Below are positions 8,549 to 17,451 of a stretch of 63,583 bases of DNA, one piece after another. Both the position numbers and the translations under genes were made by a program. The notes below the pieces were generated by a model. It had not been told where the DNA came from. It was given only the letters and a program-made list of their open reading frames with translations, and searched no databases. The DNA lies in assembly GCF_018130785.1 (NCBI RefSeq), contig NZ_JAFCJT010000036.1:1-63583 (forward strand). Direction: 5' to 3'. Source of the stretch: Bradyrhizobium liaoningense (GTDB taxonomy: Bacteria > Pseudomonadota > Alphaproteobacteria > Rhizobiales > Xanthobacteraceae). Numbering within the stretch: position 1 is the stretch's first letter; each line of letters starts with the position of its first letter.

Positions 8549-9390
8549 ACTGCGCTCTCCAGCTCCGGCGTCCCCGACAGACCGTGGCCGAGATACGCCT
8601 CGATCACCTTGGGATCGTTGCGCACCTCTTCGCCCGGGCCTTCCGCGATCTTCTTGCCCTCGTCCATGACGATGACGCGGTCGGAGAGGCGCATCACCAT
8701 CTCCAGCTTGTGCTCGATCAGGAGGATGGTCAGCCCTTCCGCCTTCAGCTCGGCGACGAGCGCCTGCATCTCCGCGGTCTCGGTCGGGTTCATGCCGGCA
8801 GTGGGCTCGTCGAGCAGCAGCAGGCGCGGCCTCAGTGCGAGCGCACGCGCGATCTCGACGCGGCGGCGGTTGGCGTAGGACAGGCTGTAGGCGGGCTGGT
8901 CGATCCGCGGCAGCAGCCGCTCGCCGAAGCGTGCGAGAATGGCCTTCACCTCCTCGCGCAGCCGCTCCTCTTCGTCCCTAACGCCGGCCGGACGCAACAG
9001 CGCCAGCCCCAATTCGAGCAGCGGGCCGATCACCGGCACCGCCGGCTTCACCGCGCGCAGCCGCGTGTGGGCGCCGATCAGGACGTTATCCATGACGCTG
9101 AGATTGCCGAACACGCGGCCGAGCTGGAACGTGCGCGCGATGCCTTCGGCAGCAAGCCGCTCGGGCGAGAGACCCGTGACGTCTTGCCCTTCAAAGTGGA
9201 CCGTGCCGGCGTCTGGACGGTCGAGCCCGGTCACGAGGTTGAACAGCGTCGTCTTGCCGGCGCCGTTCGGACCGATGATGCTGATCAACTCGCCCTTGGG
9301 AAGGTCGAGATCGATGGCGTCGACGGCGGTGAGACCGCCGAAACGGCGCGTCAGCCCGCGCAGGGACAGCATGGATGAGTGCTCCGCCAT
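8545..9390 (-). CDS. Branched-chain amino acid-type ABC transporter ATPase (LivG-like)
   Basis: About 281 residues. Walker A is GPNGAGKTT, the signature is LSYANRRRVEIARALAL and Walker B is LLLLDEP followed by TAGMNPTE, all typical of LivG. The C-terminal VRNDPKVIEAYLGHG tail is characteristic of this subfamily. The ATG at 9390 overlaps the stop of the permease gene (TGATG); a GTG one codon upstream is also possible. It pairs with the LivF-like ATPase on the fused permease. Confidence 0.88.
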   Translation of the reverse strand: MAEHSSMLSLRGLTRRFGGLTAVDAIDLDLPKGELISIIGPNGAGKTTLFNLVTGLDRPDAGTVHFEGQDVTGLSPERLAAEGIARTFQLGRVFGNLSVMDNVLIGAHTRLRAVKPAVPVIGPLLELGLALLRPAGVRDEEERLREEVKAILARFGERLLPRIDQPAYSLSYANRRRVEIARALALRPRLLLLDEPTAGMNPTETAEMQALVAELKAEGLTILLIEHKLEMVMRLSDRVIVMDEGKKIAEGPGEEVRNDPKVIEAYLGHGLSGTPELESAV

Positions 9391-11213
9391 CACATTGTCC
9401 CCAACAGGCCCTGCGGCCTGAACCGCACGAGCAGCAGCAGCACGATGCCGTAGATCAGGATGCGGTACTCCGCCGCGATCCGGAAAACTTCCGGCAGACC
9501 GACCAGCGCGACCGCTCCGACGATTGCGCCGACGACGTTACCGAGGCCACCGAGGATCACAACGGTCAGCGCCAGGATCGATTGCTGCGTGTTGAAGGTC
9601 TCGTGGTTGATGTAGGAATAGAGATGCGCGGCGATGCCGCCGCTGACACCGGCCGCGAAGCCGCCGAAGATGAAGGCCAGCGACTTGTAGCGGTTCAGGC
9701 TGAGGCCATAGGCGCGCGCGGCGATGTCGTCGTCTCTGATAGCGCGGAAGCTGCGGCCGAGATGCGAGCCGAGCAACCGGCCCTGCAGCAGCGCCAGCAC
9801 GACCATGACGACGAAGCTGAACCAGTAGATCGAATTCGGGCTGATCAGATCGTAGCCGAACAGGGACAGCGGCGGAATGCCGGAGATGCCGATCGGGCCG
9901 CGCGTGACGCTCTCCCAGTTCAGGATCACCAGCGACACGATCTCGCCGATGGCGAGCGTCGCGATCGACACATAGTGCCCGCGCAGGCGAAACGACGGCG
10001 AGATCAATGCCGTGCCGAGCGCAGCACTCATCAGGCCACCGCAGATGATGGCGAAGCCGACGGGGACGGAGAAATTCAGCGACAGCAGTGCGGAGGTGTA
10101 GGCGCCGATCGCGAGCAGCGCGGCATGCCCGAGCGAGACCTGCCCCACCGAGCCCGCAACCAGCGTCAGGCTGAGTGCGAGCATGCCGAGCAGCCAGGCG
10201 TTGATCAGGGTCTGGAGCACGTAGAAGGACACCGGAAACAGCGGCAGGATCGCGAAGATCGCGGCTGCAACCAGCAGCGCCCAGCGCGGAATGCGCACCG
10301 GACGGCTCGGCGCAATGAAGGTGCCGGTGAGCGGCTCGGGCGGCGCCTGCCGCGCGCTGGCGAACAGGCCGTTCGGGCGAAGCACCAGCACGACGACCAG
10401 CAACAGGAAAGCGAACAGATTGCGGTAGCTGGTGCCGAACACGGCGACGCCGTAGCTCTCGACCAGTCCGAGCAACAGGCTGCCGATCACGGCGCCCGGC
10501 ACGTTGCCGGCACCACCGACCACTTCGGCAACGACGCCCTTCAACGTCGCCTGAAGGCTCATCGCGGTGTCGATCTGGTTGTAGTACATGCCGACCAGCA
10601 TGCCGGAGACGCCGCCGAGCGCAGCGGCAATGCCGAACACGGCCTGATTGACCCGGTTGACGTCGACGCCCATCTGCATGGCGGCGTCGCGGTCCTGCGA
10701 GGCGGCGCGCACCGCCCAGCCGAGCTTGCTGTAGCGCAGGAACACGAACAACAAGAGCGCGCTGGTGAGGCCGACTCCGGCGATGAGCAGATCAAGAGGT
10801 CCGATCGTGCCGCCGCCGACCTGGAAGCGCACGTCAGGCAGTTGGCTCGGCAGCGCGCGGGGATTCGGCGAGAACGTCAGCATCACCAGCTGATCGAGCA
10901 CGAAGCTGATGCCGATGGTCGCGAGCAAGGGCGCGATGCGCACGGAGTTCTGGAGCGGACGCAGGCCGAACCGTTCGATGATCAGCCCGACGATCGCGGC
11001 GGCCACGGCCACCACGATGATCGTGAGCGGCAACGGCGTATGCAGCTGCACCACCGCGACCCAGCCGATATAGGCGCCGACGAGGTAGATCGAGCCCTGG
11101 GCAAAGTTGATCAGCCGGCTGACGCCGAAGATCAGCGCGAGCCCGACCGCAACGAGGGCGTAGACATTGCCGACGATCAGCCCGTTGATCGTGTAGTCGA
11201 GCCAGGAAGACAC
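9390..11213 (-). CDS. Fused LivH-LivM ABC permease
   Basis: A 607-residue inner-membrane protein that joins the two permeases of a Liv transporter. Residues 1 to about 290 are LivH-like (INGLIVGNVYALVAVGLALI near the start; the family motif region around VSRLINFAQGSIYLVGAYIG). A basic linker follows (SRPVRIPRWALL), and then a LivM-like half (ALSLTLVAGSVGQVSLGHAA, later SFRAIRDDDIAARAYG and LGGLGNVVGAIVGA). About 16 hydrophobic segments are visible. It starts with GTG. Separate livH and livM genes are the norm, as in the second transporter at 39.6-41.5 kb, so this is a genuine fusion. Confidence 0.88.
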   Translation of the reverse strand: MSSWLDYTINGLIVGNVYALVAVGLALIFGVSRLINFAQGSIYLVGAYIGWVAVVQLHTPLPLTIIVVAVAAAIVGLIIERFGLRPLQNSVRIAPLLATIGISFVLDQLVMLTFSPNPRALPSQLPDVRFQVGGGTIGPLDLLIAGVGLTSALLLFVFLRYSKLGWAVRAASQDRDAAMQMGVDVNRVNQAVFGIAAALGGVSGMLVGMYYNQIDTAMSLQATLKGVVAEVVGGAGNVPGAVIGSLLLGLVESYGVAVFGTSYRNLFAFLLLVVVLVLRPNGLFASARQAPPEPLTGTFIAPSRPVRIPRWALLVAAAIFAILPLFPVSFYVLQTLINAWLLGMLALSLTLVAGSVGQVSLGHAALLAIGAYTSALLSLNFSVPVGFAIICGGLMSAALGTALISPSFRLRGHYVSIATLAIGEIVSLVILNWESVTRGPIGISGIPPLSLFGYDLISPNSIYWFSFVVMVVLALLQGRLLGSHLGRSFRAIRDDDIAARAYGLSLNRYKSLAFIFGGFAAGVSGGIAAHLYSYINHETFNTQQSILALTVVILGGLGNVVGAIVGAVALVGLPEVFRIAAEYRILIYGIVLLLLVRFRPQGLLGTM

Positions 11214-11240
11214 GCTGATATCACCGCGTAGAGAGGGAAG

Positions 11241-11264
11241 CGGCCGGGACCCCCGCCCCGGCCG
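11241..11264. terminator. Intercistronic hairpin
   Basis: CGGCCGGG and CCCGGCCG form an 8-base-pair GC-only stem with an 8-base loop, between the binding-protein gene and the permease gene of the same operon. No T-run follows. Such hairpins often lower expression of permease genes relative to the binding protein by partial termination or by protecting the upstream message. That role is inferred here. Confidence 0.55.
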
Positions 11265-11274
11265 TCAAGTCAGG

Positions 11275-12432
11275 TCAGGTCGGCTTGCCGTCCCAGAGCG
11301 CGAACTGGCCCTTGCGCACGACGAGCTCGGCATTCATGGCGCCCTTGACGCGGCGGGTCGCGACGTCGAAGGTCGCCTGCCCGAAGATCACGCTCGGGAC
11401 GTCCTTGACCTTGGTGAAGGCATCGCGGATCGCCTTGCGGTCGGTGCCGCCGATCCTCACCACGGCAGCCGCCATGTTCATCGCGTCATAGGCGTAAGCA
11501 TTGAAGGCGTCGGGCTCGAGCCCATTGTACTTCTTCTTGAAGCCGGCAATGAACTTCTGCACCTCGGGCCGCGGGTCTTCCGGGAAGTAGCGCGTGCCGA
11601 CGTGGACTTCCTCGACCGCCTCGCCGCCCAGCTCCAGAAACTTCGGCGAATAGACCGAGCTTGCCGCACAGATCACCTGCTTGAGCCCGACCTGGCGTGC
11701 CTGACGCGCGATCAGGGCGCCGTCGGAATAATAGGAGATCAGGATCAACCCGTCCGGATTGGCGTCACGCACGCGCACCAGCGTGGAGCGGAAGTCGCGC
11801 TCCTCGGCGATATAGCCTTCGGTGACCGCGATCTCGGCGCCGTATTCCTTGGCGGCGTTGACGAAATAGTCGCGGCTGGTGCGGCCCCAATCGGTGTTGA
11901 GGTGCAGCACCGCGAGCTTCTTCAGCTTGAGGCGCCGCACCGCATAGGACGCCAGCAGCGGCTGCTCGTCGGCCTGGCTGACCGAGGTGCTCCACATGAA
12001 GTCGCCGCCCTTGGTGAAGTCAGGATGCGAATTGGTGAAGCCGAACTGCACGAGGCCGGCGCGCTGATAGATCGGCGAAGCCGCCATCGAGGCGGGGCTG
12101 GAGAAATCGCCCAGCTCCAGCACGATGGCCGGATTGGAAACGAATTTCTGGGCGATCGCGACCGACTGGCGGGGATCGCTCTGGCTGTCCTCGAATTGAT
12201 AGGCGAGCTTGCGGCCATTGATGCCGCCGGCGGCCTGGATCTCGTCGAGCGCGAGATCAAAGCCCTGTTTCCACTGCGTGCCATATTGCGCGTTCGGCCC
12301 GGTCAGGGGACCACTGACACCGAGCAGGATCGGCTCGGAGGATTGCGCGATGGCGGTGCGCGAACCGGCCGCTCCCGCCATCATGGCGGCAAGCGAGCCC
12401 TTGACCAGGGTACGACGATCGATGTTGCTCAT
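11275..12432 (-). CDS. Periplasmic substrate-binding protein of the Liv-type transporter
   Basis: A 385-residue type I periplasmic binding protein (Peripla_BP_6/LivK family). The mature protein begins near SEPILLGVSGPLTGPNAQYG, the usual start of this fold. A twin-arginine-like signal is visible (DRRTLVKGSLAAMMAGAAG, cleavage after AIAQ). The ATG at 12432 was chosen because it places the signal at the N-terminus; an open extension upstream is unlikely to be translated. It opens the operon with the fused permease and the two ATPases. The ligand is not predictable from sequence, but the gene lies directly downstream of two CMD-fold proteins and a luciferase-like monooxygenase. Confidence 0.85.
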   Translation of the reverse strand: MSNIDRRTLVKGSLAAMMAGAAGSRTAIAQSSEPILLGVSGPLTGPNAQYGTQWKQGFDLALDEIQAAGGINGRKLAYQFEDSQSDPRQSVAIAQKFVSNPAIVLELGDFSSPASMAASPIYQRAGLVQFGFTNSHPDFTKGGDFMWSTSVSQADEQPLLASYAVRRLKLKKLAVLHLNTDWGRTSRDYFVNAAKEYGAEIAVTEGYIAEERDFRSTLVRVRDANPDGLILISYYSDGALIARQARQVGLKQVICAASSVYSPKFLELGGEAVEEVHVGTRYFPEDPRPEVQKFIAGFKKKYNGLEPDAFNAYAYDAMNMAAAVVRIGGTDRKAIRDAFTKVKDVPSVIFGQATFDVATRRVKGAMNAELVVRKGQFALWDGKPT

Positions 12433-12493
12433 GCACGGCTCCATCCAGTCAGATGTTACAAACAAGCGGCAATTCTTGTGCCAGTGAAGATGC

Positions 12494-13072
12494 CTATTTC
12501 GAGGGCTCACCGAGCGACAGCATCAGCCGGTTCGCCCAGTTGAAAAACGACGCGCCATTGATGACATCGACGATCTCGGCATCGTCGAGACCCGCGCGGC
12601 GCAGCTCCTCGATATTGTCAGGACCGAACGCGATCGGCGTCGCGGCCAGCGCCACTGACGCCTTGACCACCGCGTTCCAGCGCTCGCCGAGATCGGCCTT
12701 GATGCCCTCGTCGAGCAGACGCTGCACGTCGTCACGGCGTTTGGAATAGGTGCTGGCGAAACGCGCATGCACGGACGCGCAATAGATGCAGCCGTTGTAG
12801 CGCGAGGTCGCGGCCGCCGCGAGCTCGCGTTCGGCGCGCGGCAGGCCGTCGGCGACGTTGTAGAAGATGTCCTTGTCGGTCTTGGTGCGGGCTTCCAGCA
12901 CCTCGGGATCGCGCACCAGAAGGCGGAAGTATTCCGACTTGGCACGGGCGCGGTCGACGAGGCCATTGAAATGCCGTTCGGTCAATTCGGCCTCGGGCAG
13001 CGGATCGATCCACGACACCCAGCCGAGCTCGTCCTGGGTGAAGACGACGGGCGGATTGACGGTGGCGCTCAT
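12494..13072 (-). CDS. Alkylhydroperoxidase-like CMD-fold protein (Avi_7169-type)
   Basis: A 192-residue protein of the carboxymuconolactone decarboxylase / AhpD fold. The motif YNGCIYCASVHARFA carries the CxxC-like pair and the histidine used for peroxidase chemistry in AhpD. The start has a strong ribosome site, AGAGGAGG. The gene is followed, on the minus strand, by the binding protein of the Liv transporter and preceded by another CMD-fold gene. I recall this trio (two CMD proteins and one luciferase-like monooxygenase) as a conserved neighbourhood named after Agrobacterium vitis loci; that assignment is from memory. Confidence 0.72.
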   Translation of the reverse strand: MSATVNPPVVFTQDELGWVSWIDPLPEAELTERHFNGLVDRARAKSEYFRLLVRDPEVLEARTKTDKDIFYNVADGLPRAERELAAAATSRYNGCIYCASVHARFASTYSKRRDDVQRLLDEGIKADLGERWNAVVKASVALAATPIAFGPDNIEELRRAGLDDAEIVDVINGASFFNWANRLMLSLGEPSK

Positions 13073-13086
13073 GATGCAGCCTCCTC

Positions 13087-13689
13087 TTATGCGTTCATTG
13101 CTGCGAGCGTGCGCAAGCCGCTGACGACGCGCACCTGGAACGACAGGAACGCGACGAGTTGGGAGAAGGTGACGATGCCGGTGTTCGACCAGCCAGCGGC
13201 CAGCAGCGCCTTCATGTCGGTGGAGGCCGCATCGCGCGGCCGGAACACGAGCAGATGCGCATGCTCGAGTGCCGCGACGAGCCGGGTGCCGAGAACGGAC
13301 TTGCTCGCCGCACCCACGCGATAAATAAGACCAGCCGTGTTCTCGACCGACAGCGGGCCGGCCGGGAACGAGCCATACGGACCCGAGGTTCTGCCCCGCG
13401 CGATCTCGGCGTCGATCGCTTCAAGCAGAGCCGCGCCATCCGCACTCGCCGCAAGCTTGTCGCGATAGAAGGTCGCAACGGGCGACTCACCATGCAGCCC
13501 GGTCACGAAGGCGGCGACCGCGGCGCGCTCCACAAGCGAGAAATCGCTCGTATCGATCGGCGCGAACAAGGAGAGGTAGCTCTTCTGCGCGTTCTCGCGC
13601 GCTTGCAGTCGGCGCCCGCGGATGCCGTCCAGAGCCGAGCCCGGCTCGATTCCGGCAAGCGTGTCGATGATATCTGTCGTACTCATCAT
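13087..13689 (-). CDS. CMD-domain protein (Avi_7170-type)
   Basis: A 200-residue relative of the previous protein that lacks a clear CxxC: the equivalent region is alanine-rich (FSLVERAAVAAFVTGLHG) and no cysteine pair is seen. It may therefore be a structural or non-redox partner. Two adjacent ATGs (13689, 13686) follow GAGG. Only 14 bases separate it from the downstream alkylhydroperoxidase-like gene. Its length and position fit the CMD protein that accompanies KPN_01858-type monooxygenases. Confidence 0.68.
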   Translation of the reverse strand: MMSTTDIIDTLAGIEPGSALDGIRGRRLQARENAQKSYLSLFAPIDTSDFSLVERAAVAAFVTGLHGESPVATFYRDKLAASADGAALLEAIDAEIARGRTSGPYGSFPAGPLSVENTAGLIYRVGAASKSVLGTRLVAALEHAHLLVFRPRDAASTDMKALLAAGWSNTGIVTFSQLVAFLSFQVRVVSGLRTLAAMNA

Positions 13690-13723
13690 TCAGCCTCGTG
13701 CAACGCGATCATGTTCATTCCGA

Positions 13724-14758
13724 TCAGCCGGCCAGAGCCACGTCAGCCGCCGTCCGGGTCCAGCCCAGCGCCGGTGCGACCTTCTCCGCGACCAGCTCGA
13801 TCGAGCGCAGGATATGGGGATGTGGCGCATCGACCGAATGGGCCTGGAAGACGAGGTCGGTCACCCGCTCCAGCGTGGCATCGGCGCGGAGCGAGGCGAT
13901 GACGTCGTCGGCCGCACCGACATGGGTGTCGAATGCGATGATCATCTCCTCCAAACTCTCGCCCGGCCTGGCGTGACCGCCCTTGAGGAACTGCGGCAAC
14001 GCGCGCCGTAGCCCGATATCGGCAAGGCGCATCGCTTCAGTCCGGTCGTCGGCGACGAAGACGCTGCGCGAGGCCATGATGCGGGGCTCGCATCCCGGCG
14101 GCAGCGCTTCGAGATAGGCATCGATGACCGGGTTCTGGATCTCGGCCAGCGTTGCGCGCGGCGCCTCCTTGGTCCGCGGCTGGGTGCGCGACAGCAACAG
14201 GCCGTCACCCGCCCTGCCCGCGCGCGCACCGCCGGCGACCGAGAACGTTGCCTGCCAGATCCGCTTGTCCAGTTGCGGGCGCTGCGGATAGAGCGTGTCG
14301 CCGCCGGTGAGCGGCTTGCCGACGAGCGCTGTGCGGACGACATCCAGATTGCGCGCAAAGATCTCGTTGCGCTGGGCGCTGTCGAGGCCGAAGGCGGCAA
14401 AGGCCGACGGATTGCCGCCGGTGCCGACGCCGAGCTCGAACCGGCCGTTGCAGAGGAGATCGAGCACCGCGGCATCCTCGGCCACCCGCACCGCGTTCTC
14501 CAGCGGCAAGGTGACGATGCCGGTGCCGAGACGGATGCGCGAGGTTTGGGCTGCGACGTAACCGAGGAAGGTGAAGGGCGACGGCAAGCCGCCCTCCCGC
14601 TCGTGAAAATGATGCTGCGCGATCCATGCGGAATCGAGACCCGCTTTCTCTGCACGCACGATCTGCTCGGCGGCGAAGCGGTAGCGCTCGGCTGGCGGGG
14701 CTTCATCGAGGAGCCGCGTGAAGAACCCCAGTCGTTTCAGGTTTGCAAAGCGTTTCAT
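13724..14758 (-). CDS. FMN-dependent luciferase-like monooxygenase (KPN_01858-type)
   Basis: A 344-residue TIM-barrel flavin monooxygenase of the bacterial luciferase superfamily. Landmarks are the early LGFFTRLLDEAP strand, WIAQHHFHEREGGLPSPFTFLG, and the flavin-phosphate region LGVGTGGNPSAFAAFGLD. It presumably uses reduced FMN and O2 on a small organic substrate. It heads a minus-strand run with the two CMD-fold genes and the Liv transporter, with a MetQ-type binding protein just upstream. The context suggests uptake and oxidative breakdown of one compound, perhaps sulfur-containing, but nothing in the sequence proves the substrate. Confidence 0.78.
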   Translation of the reverse strand: MKRFANLKRLGFFTRLLDEAPPAERYRFAAEQIVRAEKAGLDSAWIAQHHFHEREGGLPSPFTFLGYVAAQTSRIRLGTGIVTLPLENAVRVAEDAAVLDLLCNGRFELGVGTGGNPSAFAAFGLDSAQRNEIFARNLDVVRTALVGKPLTGGDTLYPQRPQLDKRIWQATFSVAGGARAGRAGDGLLLSRTQPRTKEAPRATLAEIQNPVIDAYLEALPPGCEPRIMASRSVFVADDRTEAMRLADIGLRRALPQFLKGGHARPGESLEEMIIAFDTHVGAADDVIASLRADATLERVTDLVFQAHSVDAPHPHILRSIELVAEKVAPALGWTRTAADVALAG

Positions 14759-14882
14759 ACGACCCCTGTCGGGCGAGGATGGGCCCCGATGATGTCGGTT
14801 GCCGCAGCCCCAGACAAGCGGGCATTGCGCAAGGCTGCCCGCCGGACCGCCCCTCGCGCTGGACTTCGGCTGGGCAAACTGC

Positions 14883-15665
14883 CTACCAGCTCGGCAGCAC
14901 CGCGCCCTTGAACTTGGTCAGGACGAACTCCTTGACCTCCGCCGTGTGGTAGCTGTCCACGAGGATCTTGACCCAGGGCTTGTCCTTGTCGGCGGCGCGA
15001 ACGGCGATCAGGTTGACATAGGGGCCCTTCGGGTCCTCGCGCAGGATCGGATCCTTGACCGGATCGAGGCCCGCCTGGGTTGCATAATTGGTGTTGATCG
15101 CGGCGGCATCGACATCGTCGAGCGCGCGCGGCGCCTGCGCCGCATCGACCTCGATGAATTTCAGCTTCTTGGGATTCTCGGTGACGTCGAGCATCGTCGG
15201 CTTGAAGCCCGTGCCGTCCTTCAGCTTGATCACGCCCTTGTCGCGCAGCAGGAGGAGCACGCGGCCGCCATTGGTCGGGTCGTTGGGGATCGAGACCTTG
15301 CCACCCTCGGGGATATCCGCGAAGGCCTTGTGCTTCTTCGAATAGACGCCGATCGGGAAGTTCACGGTCAGCGCAACGGGCTCGATCTTGTAGCCGCGGT
15401 CGGCCTTCTGGTTGTCCAGATAAGGCTGGTTCTGGAACGAATTGGCCTGGATCTCGCCGGCGTCGAGCGCCGCATTCGGCACGACGTAGTCGGAGAACTC
15501 GATGAGCTGGATGTCGAGGCCGTTCTTCGCGGCAATCGGCTTCACCGCCTCGAGGATCTGCGCATGCGGGCCCGGCGTCACGCCAATCTTGATGGTCTCG
15601 GCGGTTGCTGCTGCCGACCAGGCGGCGAGCGCGGCTGCAAGGATCAGGGGGAGGCGAAACGACAT
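14883..15665 (-). CDS. MetQ/NlpA-family substrate-binding protein
   Basis: A 260-residue exported binding protein. Residues 1-22 form a signal peptide (MSFRLPLILAAALAAWSAAATA) without the lipobox cysteine seen in MetQ lipoproteins. The mature part carries the family landmarks IKIGVTPGPHAQILE, EFSDYVVPNAALDAGEIQAN and FQNQPYLDNQ. MetQ binds D- or L-methionine. No MetN or MetI gene is beside it, so it either works with a transporter elsewhere or feeds the neighbouring system. The ATG at 15665 has GGAG seven bases upstream. Confidence 0.82.
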   Translation of the reverse strand: MSFRLPLILAAALAAWSAAATAETIKIGVTPGPHAQILEAVKPIAAKNGLDIQLIEFSDYVVPNAALDAGEIQANSFQNQPYLDNQKADRGYKIEPVALTVNFPIGVYSKKHKAFADIPEGGKVSIPNDPTNGGRVLLLLRDKGVIKLKDGTGFKPTMLDVTENPKKLKFIEVDAAQAPRALDDVDAAAINTNYATQAGLDPVKDPILREDPKGPYVNLIAVRAADKDKPWVKILVDSYHTAEVKEFVLTKFKGAVLPSW

Positions 15666-15880
15666 CTTGGTCTCCATCACTCAACGAAAATGATTGGAAC
15701 CGTATTCGCTTCTCCGCCGGGCGAAATCAATGAAATGGAAATCCATATTTGTCGACTGACGCGGACAACGCTTCTCCGTTCGCCCTCATGTGGGGAACGA
15801 ATGCGCCCGCGCAAGCGTGACGCGCATCACCGCGCAGCGGCGCCCGGAGAGCGAGAATTGCCGGCATCGGGTGCGCCCGT

Positions 15881-17308
15881 TTACTCGGAGCGCCACGTCC
15901 ACGGTGATAGCATGATCAGGACACAGATCGCGGCATAGGCGGCGAGCGACAGCGTGACCATGGTGGCGAGACCCGCCACGCCCGCGCCAAAACTCGCCAC
16001 CGCGATCCAGCCGCCGCCGGCCGCGATCAGGATGCGCGCGAAGGACGAAGCGAGCGGCCCCATCGCTCGGCCGGTGCCTTGCACCGCGAACGAGCTGACA
16101 AAACCGAAGCCGAGCGCGGCATAGGCCGGCGCGACGATGCGCAAATAGGTCATGCCCTCGCTGACGACGTCCGCGTCATGGCTGAAGAGGTGCAGCCAGG
16201 CCGTCGGGAAGATCGCAACCAGTAAGCCGATCGTGCCGGTCATGATCATGCCGACCACGCCGCTGATCCAGCCGATCTTTCGTGCCCGCGCGGTCTGGCC
16301 TGCGCCCATGTTGACGCCGACCATGGTCAGCGTCGCCGTGCTGATGCCGAACAGCAGCGGAATCATGATGTAGTCCAGCCGCGAGGCGATGCCGTAGCCG
16401 GCGAGTGCGGAGGTGCCGAACAGCCCGACCGCGCCGGTGACGAGGATGACGGTGAGGTTGGTCAGCACCGCGTTGAACGCGGTGGGGACGCCGACCTTCA
16501 GCATGTCGCCGAAGATCTTTGCGCGCAACGGCACGATGTGCAGCCTCAAGCCGGTCGCACCCGTCGACATGTAGCGCAGCAGGAACAGCATCGCCGCGCC
16601 GTAATAAAAGCCGAAGGCTATGCCGGCGCCGCCGATGCCGAGCCGCGGGATCGGCCCGAGCCCGAAGATCAGCGCCGGCGAGACCGGAATGGTCACGATG
16701 GCGCCGACCAGCGTCACCAGGGCCGGCACCTTGACGTTGCCGGCGCCACGCAGCGCGGCCGCCTGAAGGTTCACGATCCACACCGGGATGGCGCCGGCGA
16801 ACAGATAGTTGGAATAGGTGGTGGCGGCGGCAAGCGCACCGTCGGTGCCGCCGAGGGCGCGATACAGATGCGGACCACCGAGGACGACGCCGAGCGTGAA
16901 CACGCCGCCGGCAATGATCGCGAGCACCACGGCATGAAACAGCGCCGCCTCCGCGTCAGCGCGGCGGCCCGCACCGACCGCGCGTGCCACCGAGGACGCA
17001 ACGCCGGAACCGAACCCGCCGTTCGACATCATGGTCATCAGCATGAAGATCGGGAACACCAGCGCGGCGCCGGCCAGCGCATCGGTGCCGAGAAAGCCGA
17101 CATAATAGGCCTCCGCGATGTTGACCGCGGTCTGCGCCACCAGGACGGTCACGGTCGGCAGCGCGAGCTTGAGCAGTGTGGGCAAGATCGGCGCGGTCAG
17201 GAGCGCGGCGCGTCTTTTCTCAGCGGTGCTTGGGACGGGCGTAGCTGCCTGGCGAAGTGGCGCCGCGGTGTGGGCCACGAATGGTGCAGCGGCATCCTCG
17301 ACTGACAT
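15881..17308 (-). CDS. MATE-family multidrug efflux protein
   Basis: An inner-membrane antiporter of about 475 residues with roughly 12 hydrophobic segments. It begins, after a short hydrophilic tail, with LLKLALPTVTVLVAQTAVNI and AEAYYVGFLGTDALAGAAL, the MATE N-terminal pattern. The internal duplication of the family is visible in the second half (VGVPTAFNAVLTNLTVILVT). The start was set at MSVEDAA because the upstream extension enters the regulatory region. It is divergent from a TetR regulator, and the two share an operator region. The exported compound is unknown. Confidence 0.87.
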   Translation of the reverse strand: MSVEDAAAPFVAHTAAPLRQAATPVPSTAEKRRAALLTAPILPTLLKLALPTVTVLVAQTAVNIAEAYYVGFLGTDALAGAALVFPIFMLMTMMSNGGFGSGVASSVARAVGAGRRADAEAALFHAVVLAIIAGGVFTLGVVLGGPHLYRALGGTDGALAAATTYSNYLFAGAIPVWIVNLQAAALRGAGNVKVPALVTLVGAIVTIPVSPALIFGLGPIPRLGIGGAGIAFGFYYGAAMLFLLRYMSTGATGLRLHIVPLRAKIFGDMLKVGVPTAFNAVLTNLTVILVTGAVGLFGTSALAGYGIASRLDYIMIPLLFGISTATLTMVGVNMGAGQTARARKIGWISGVVGMIMTGTIGLLVAIFPTAWLHLFSHDADVVSEGMTYLRIVAPAYAALGFGFVSSFAVQGTGRAMGPLASSFARILIAAGGGWIAVASFGAGVAGLATMVTLSLAAYAAICVLIMLSPWTWRSE

Positions 17309-17356
17309 GGGTTCGATCCTGTGGTTCCCCCGGACCGCCGGTCGGCCGCCCATTGT

Positions 17357-17389
17357 ATTATGATCATAATGTATTATTATGATCGTAAT
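17357..17389. promoter_or_regulatory. Two tandem TetR-type operators
   Basis: ATTATGATCATAAT at 17357-17370 is a perfect 14-base palindrome. ATTATGATCGTAAT at 17376-17389 repeats it with one change. Their centres are 19 bases apart, about two helical turns. They sit between the divergent MATE and TetR genes and are far more AT-rich than the surroundings. The TetR protein encoded at 17452 most likely binds here, controlling itself and the pump. Confidence 0.75.
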
Positions 17390-17451
17390 TCAATAGGCCG
17401 TGGCTCACGATTTTGTGGCTGGGGTTCAAGCCGGGTTCGCAGGAGGCGGAA

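Noticed and set aside
9375..11231. A 618-codon plus-strand frame rich in glutamine, arginine and aspartate
   Set aside because: It mirrors the fused LivHM permease codon for codon in the antisense frame and has no start signal.
15681..15880. A SAM riboswitch before the MetQ-type gene
   Set aside because: An ATGGATTTCCAT palindrome is present, but no conserved SAM-I or SAM-II core was seen.
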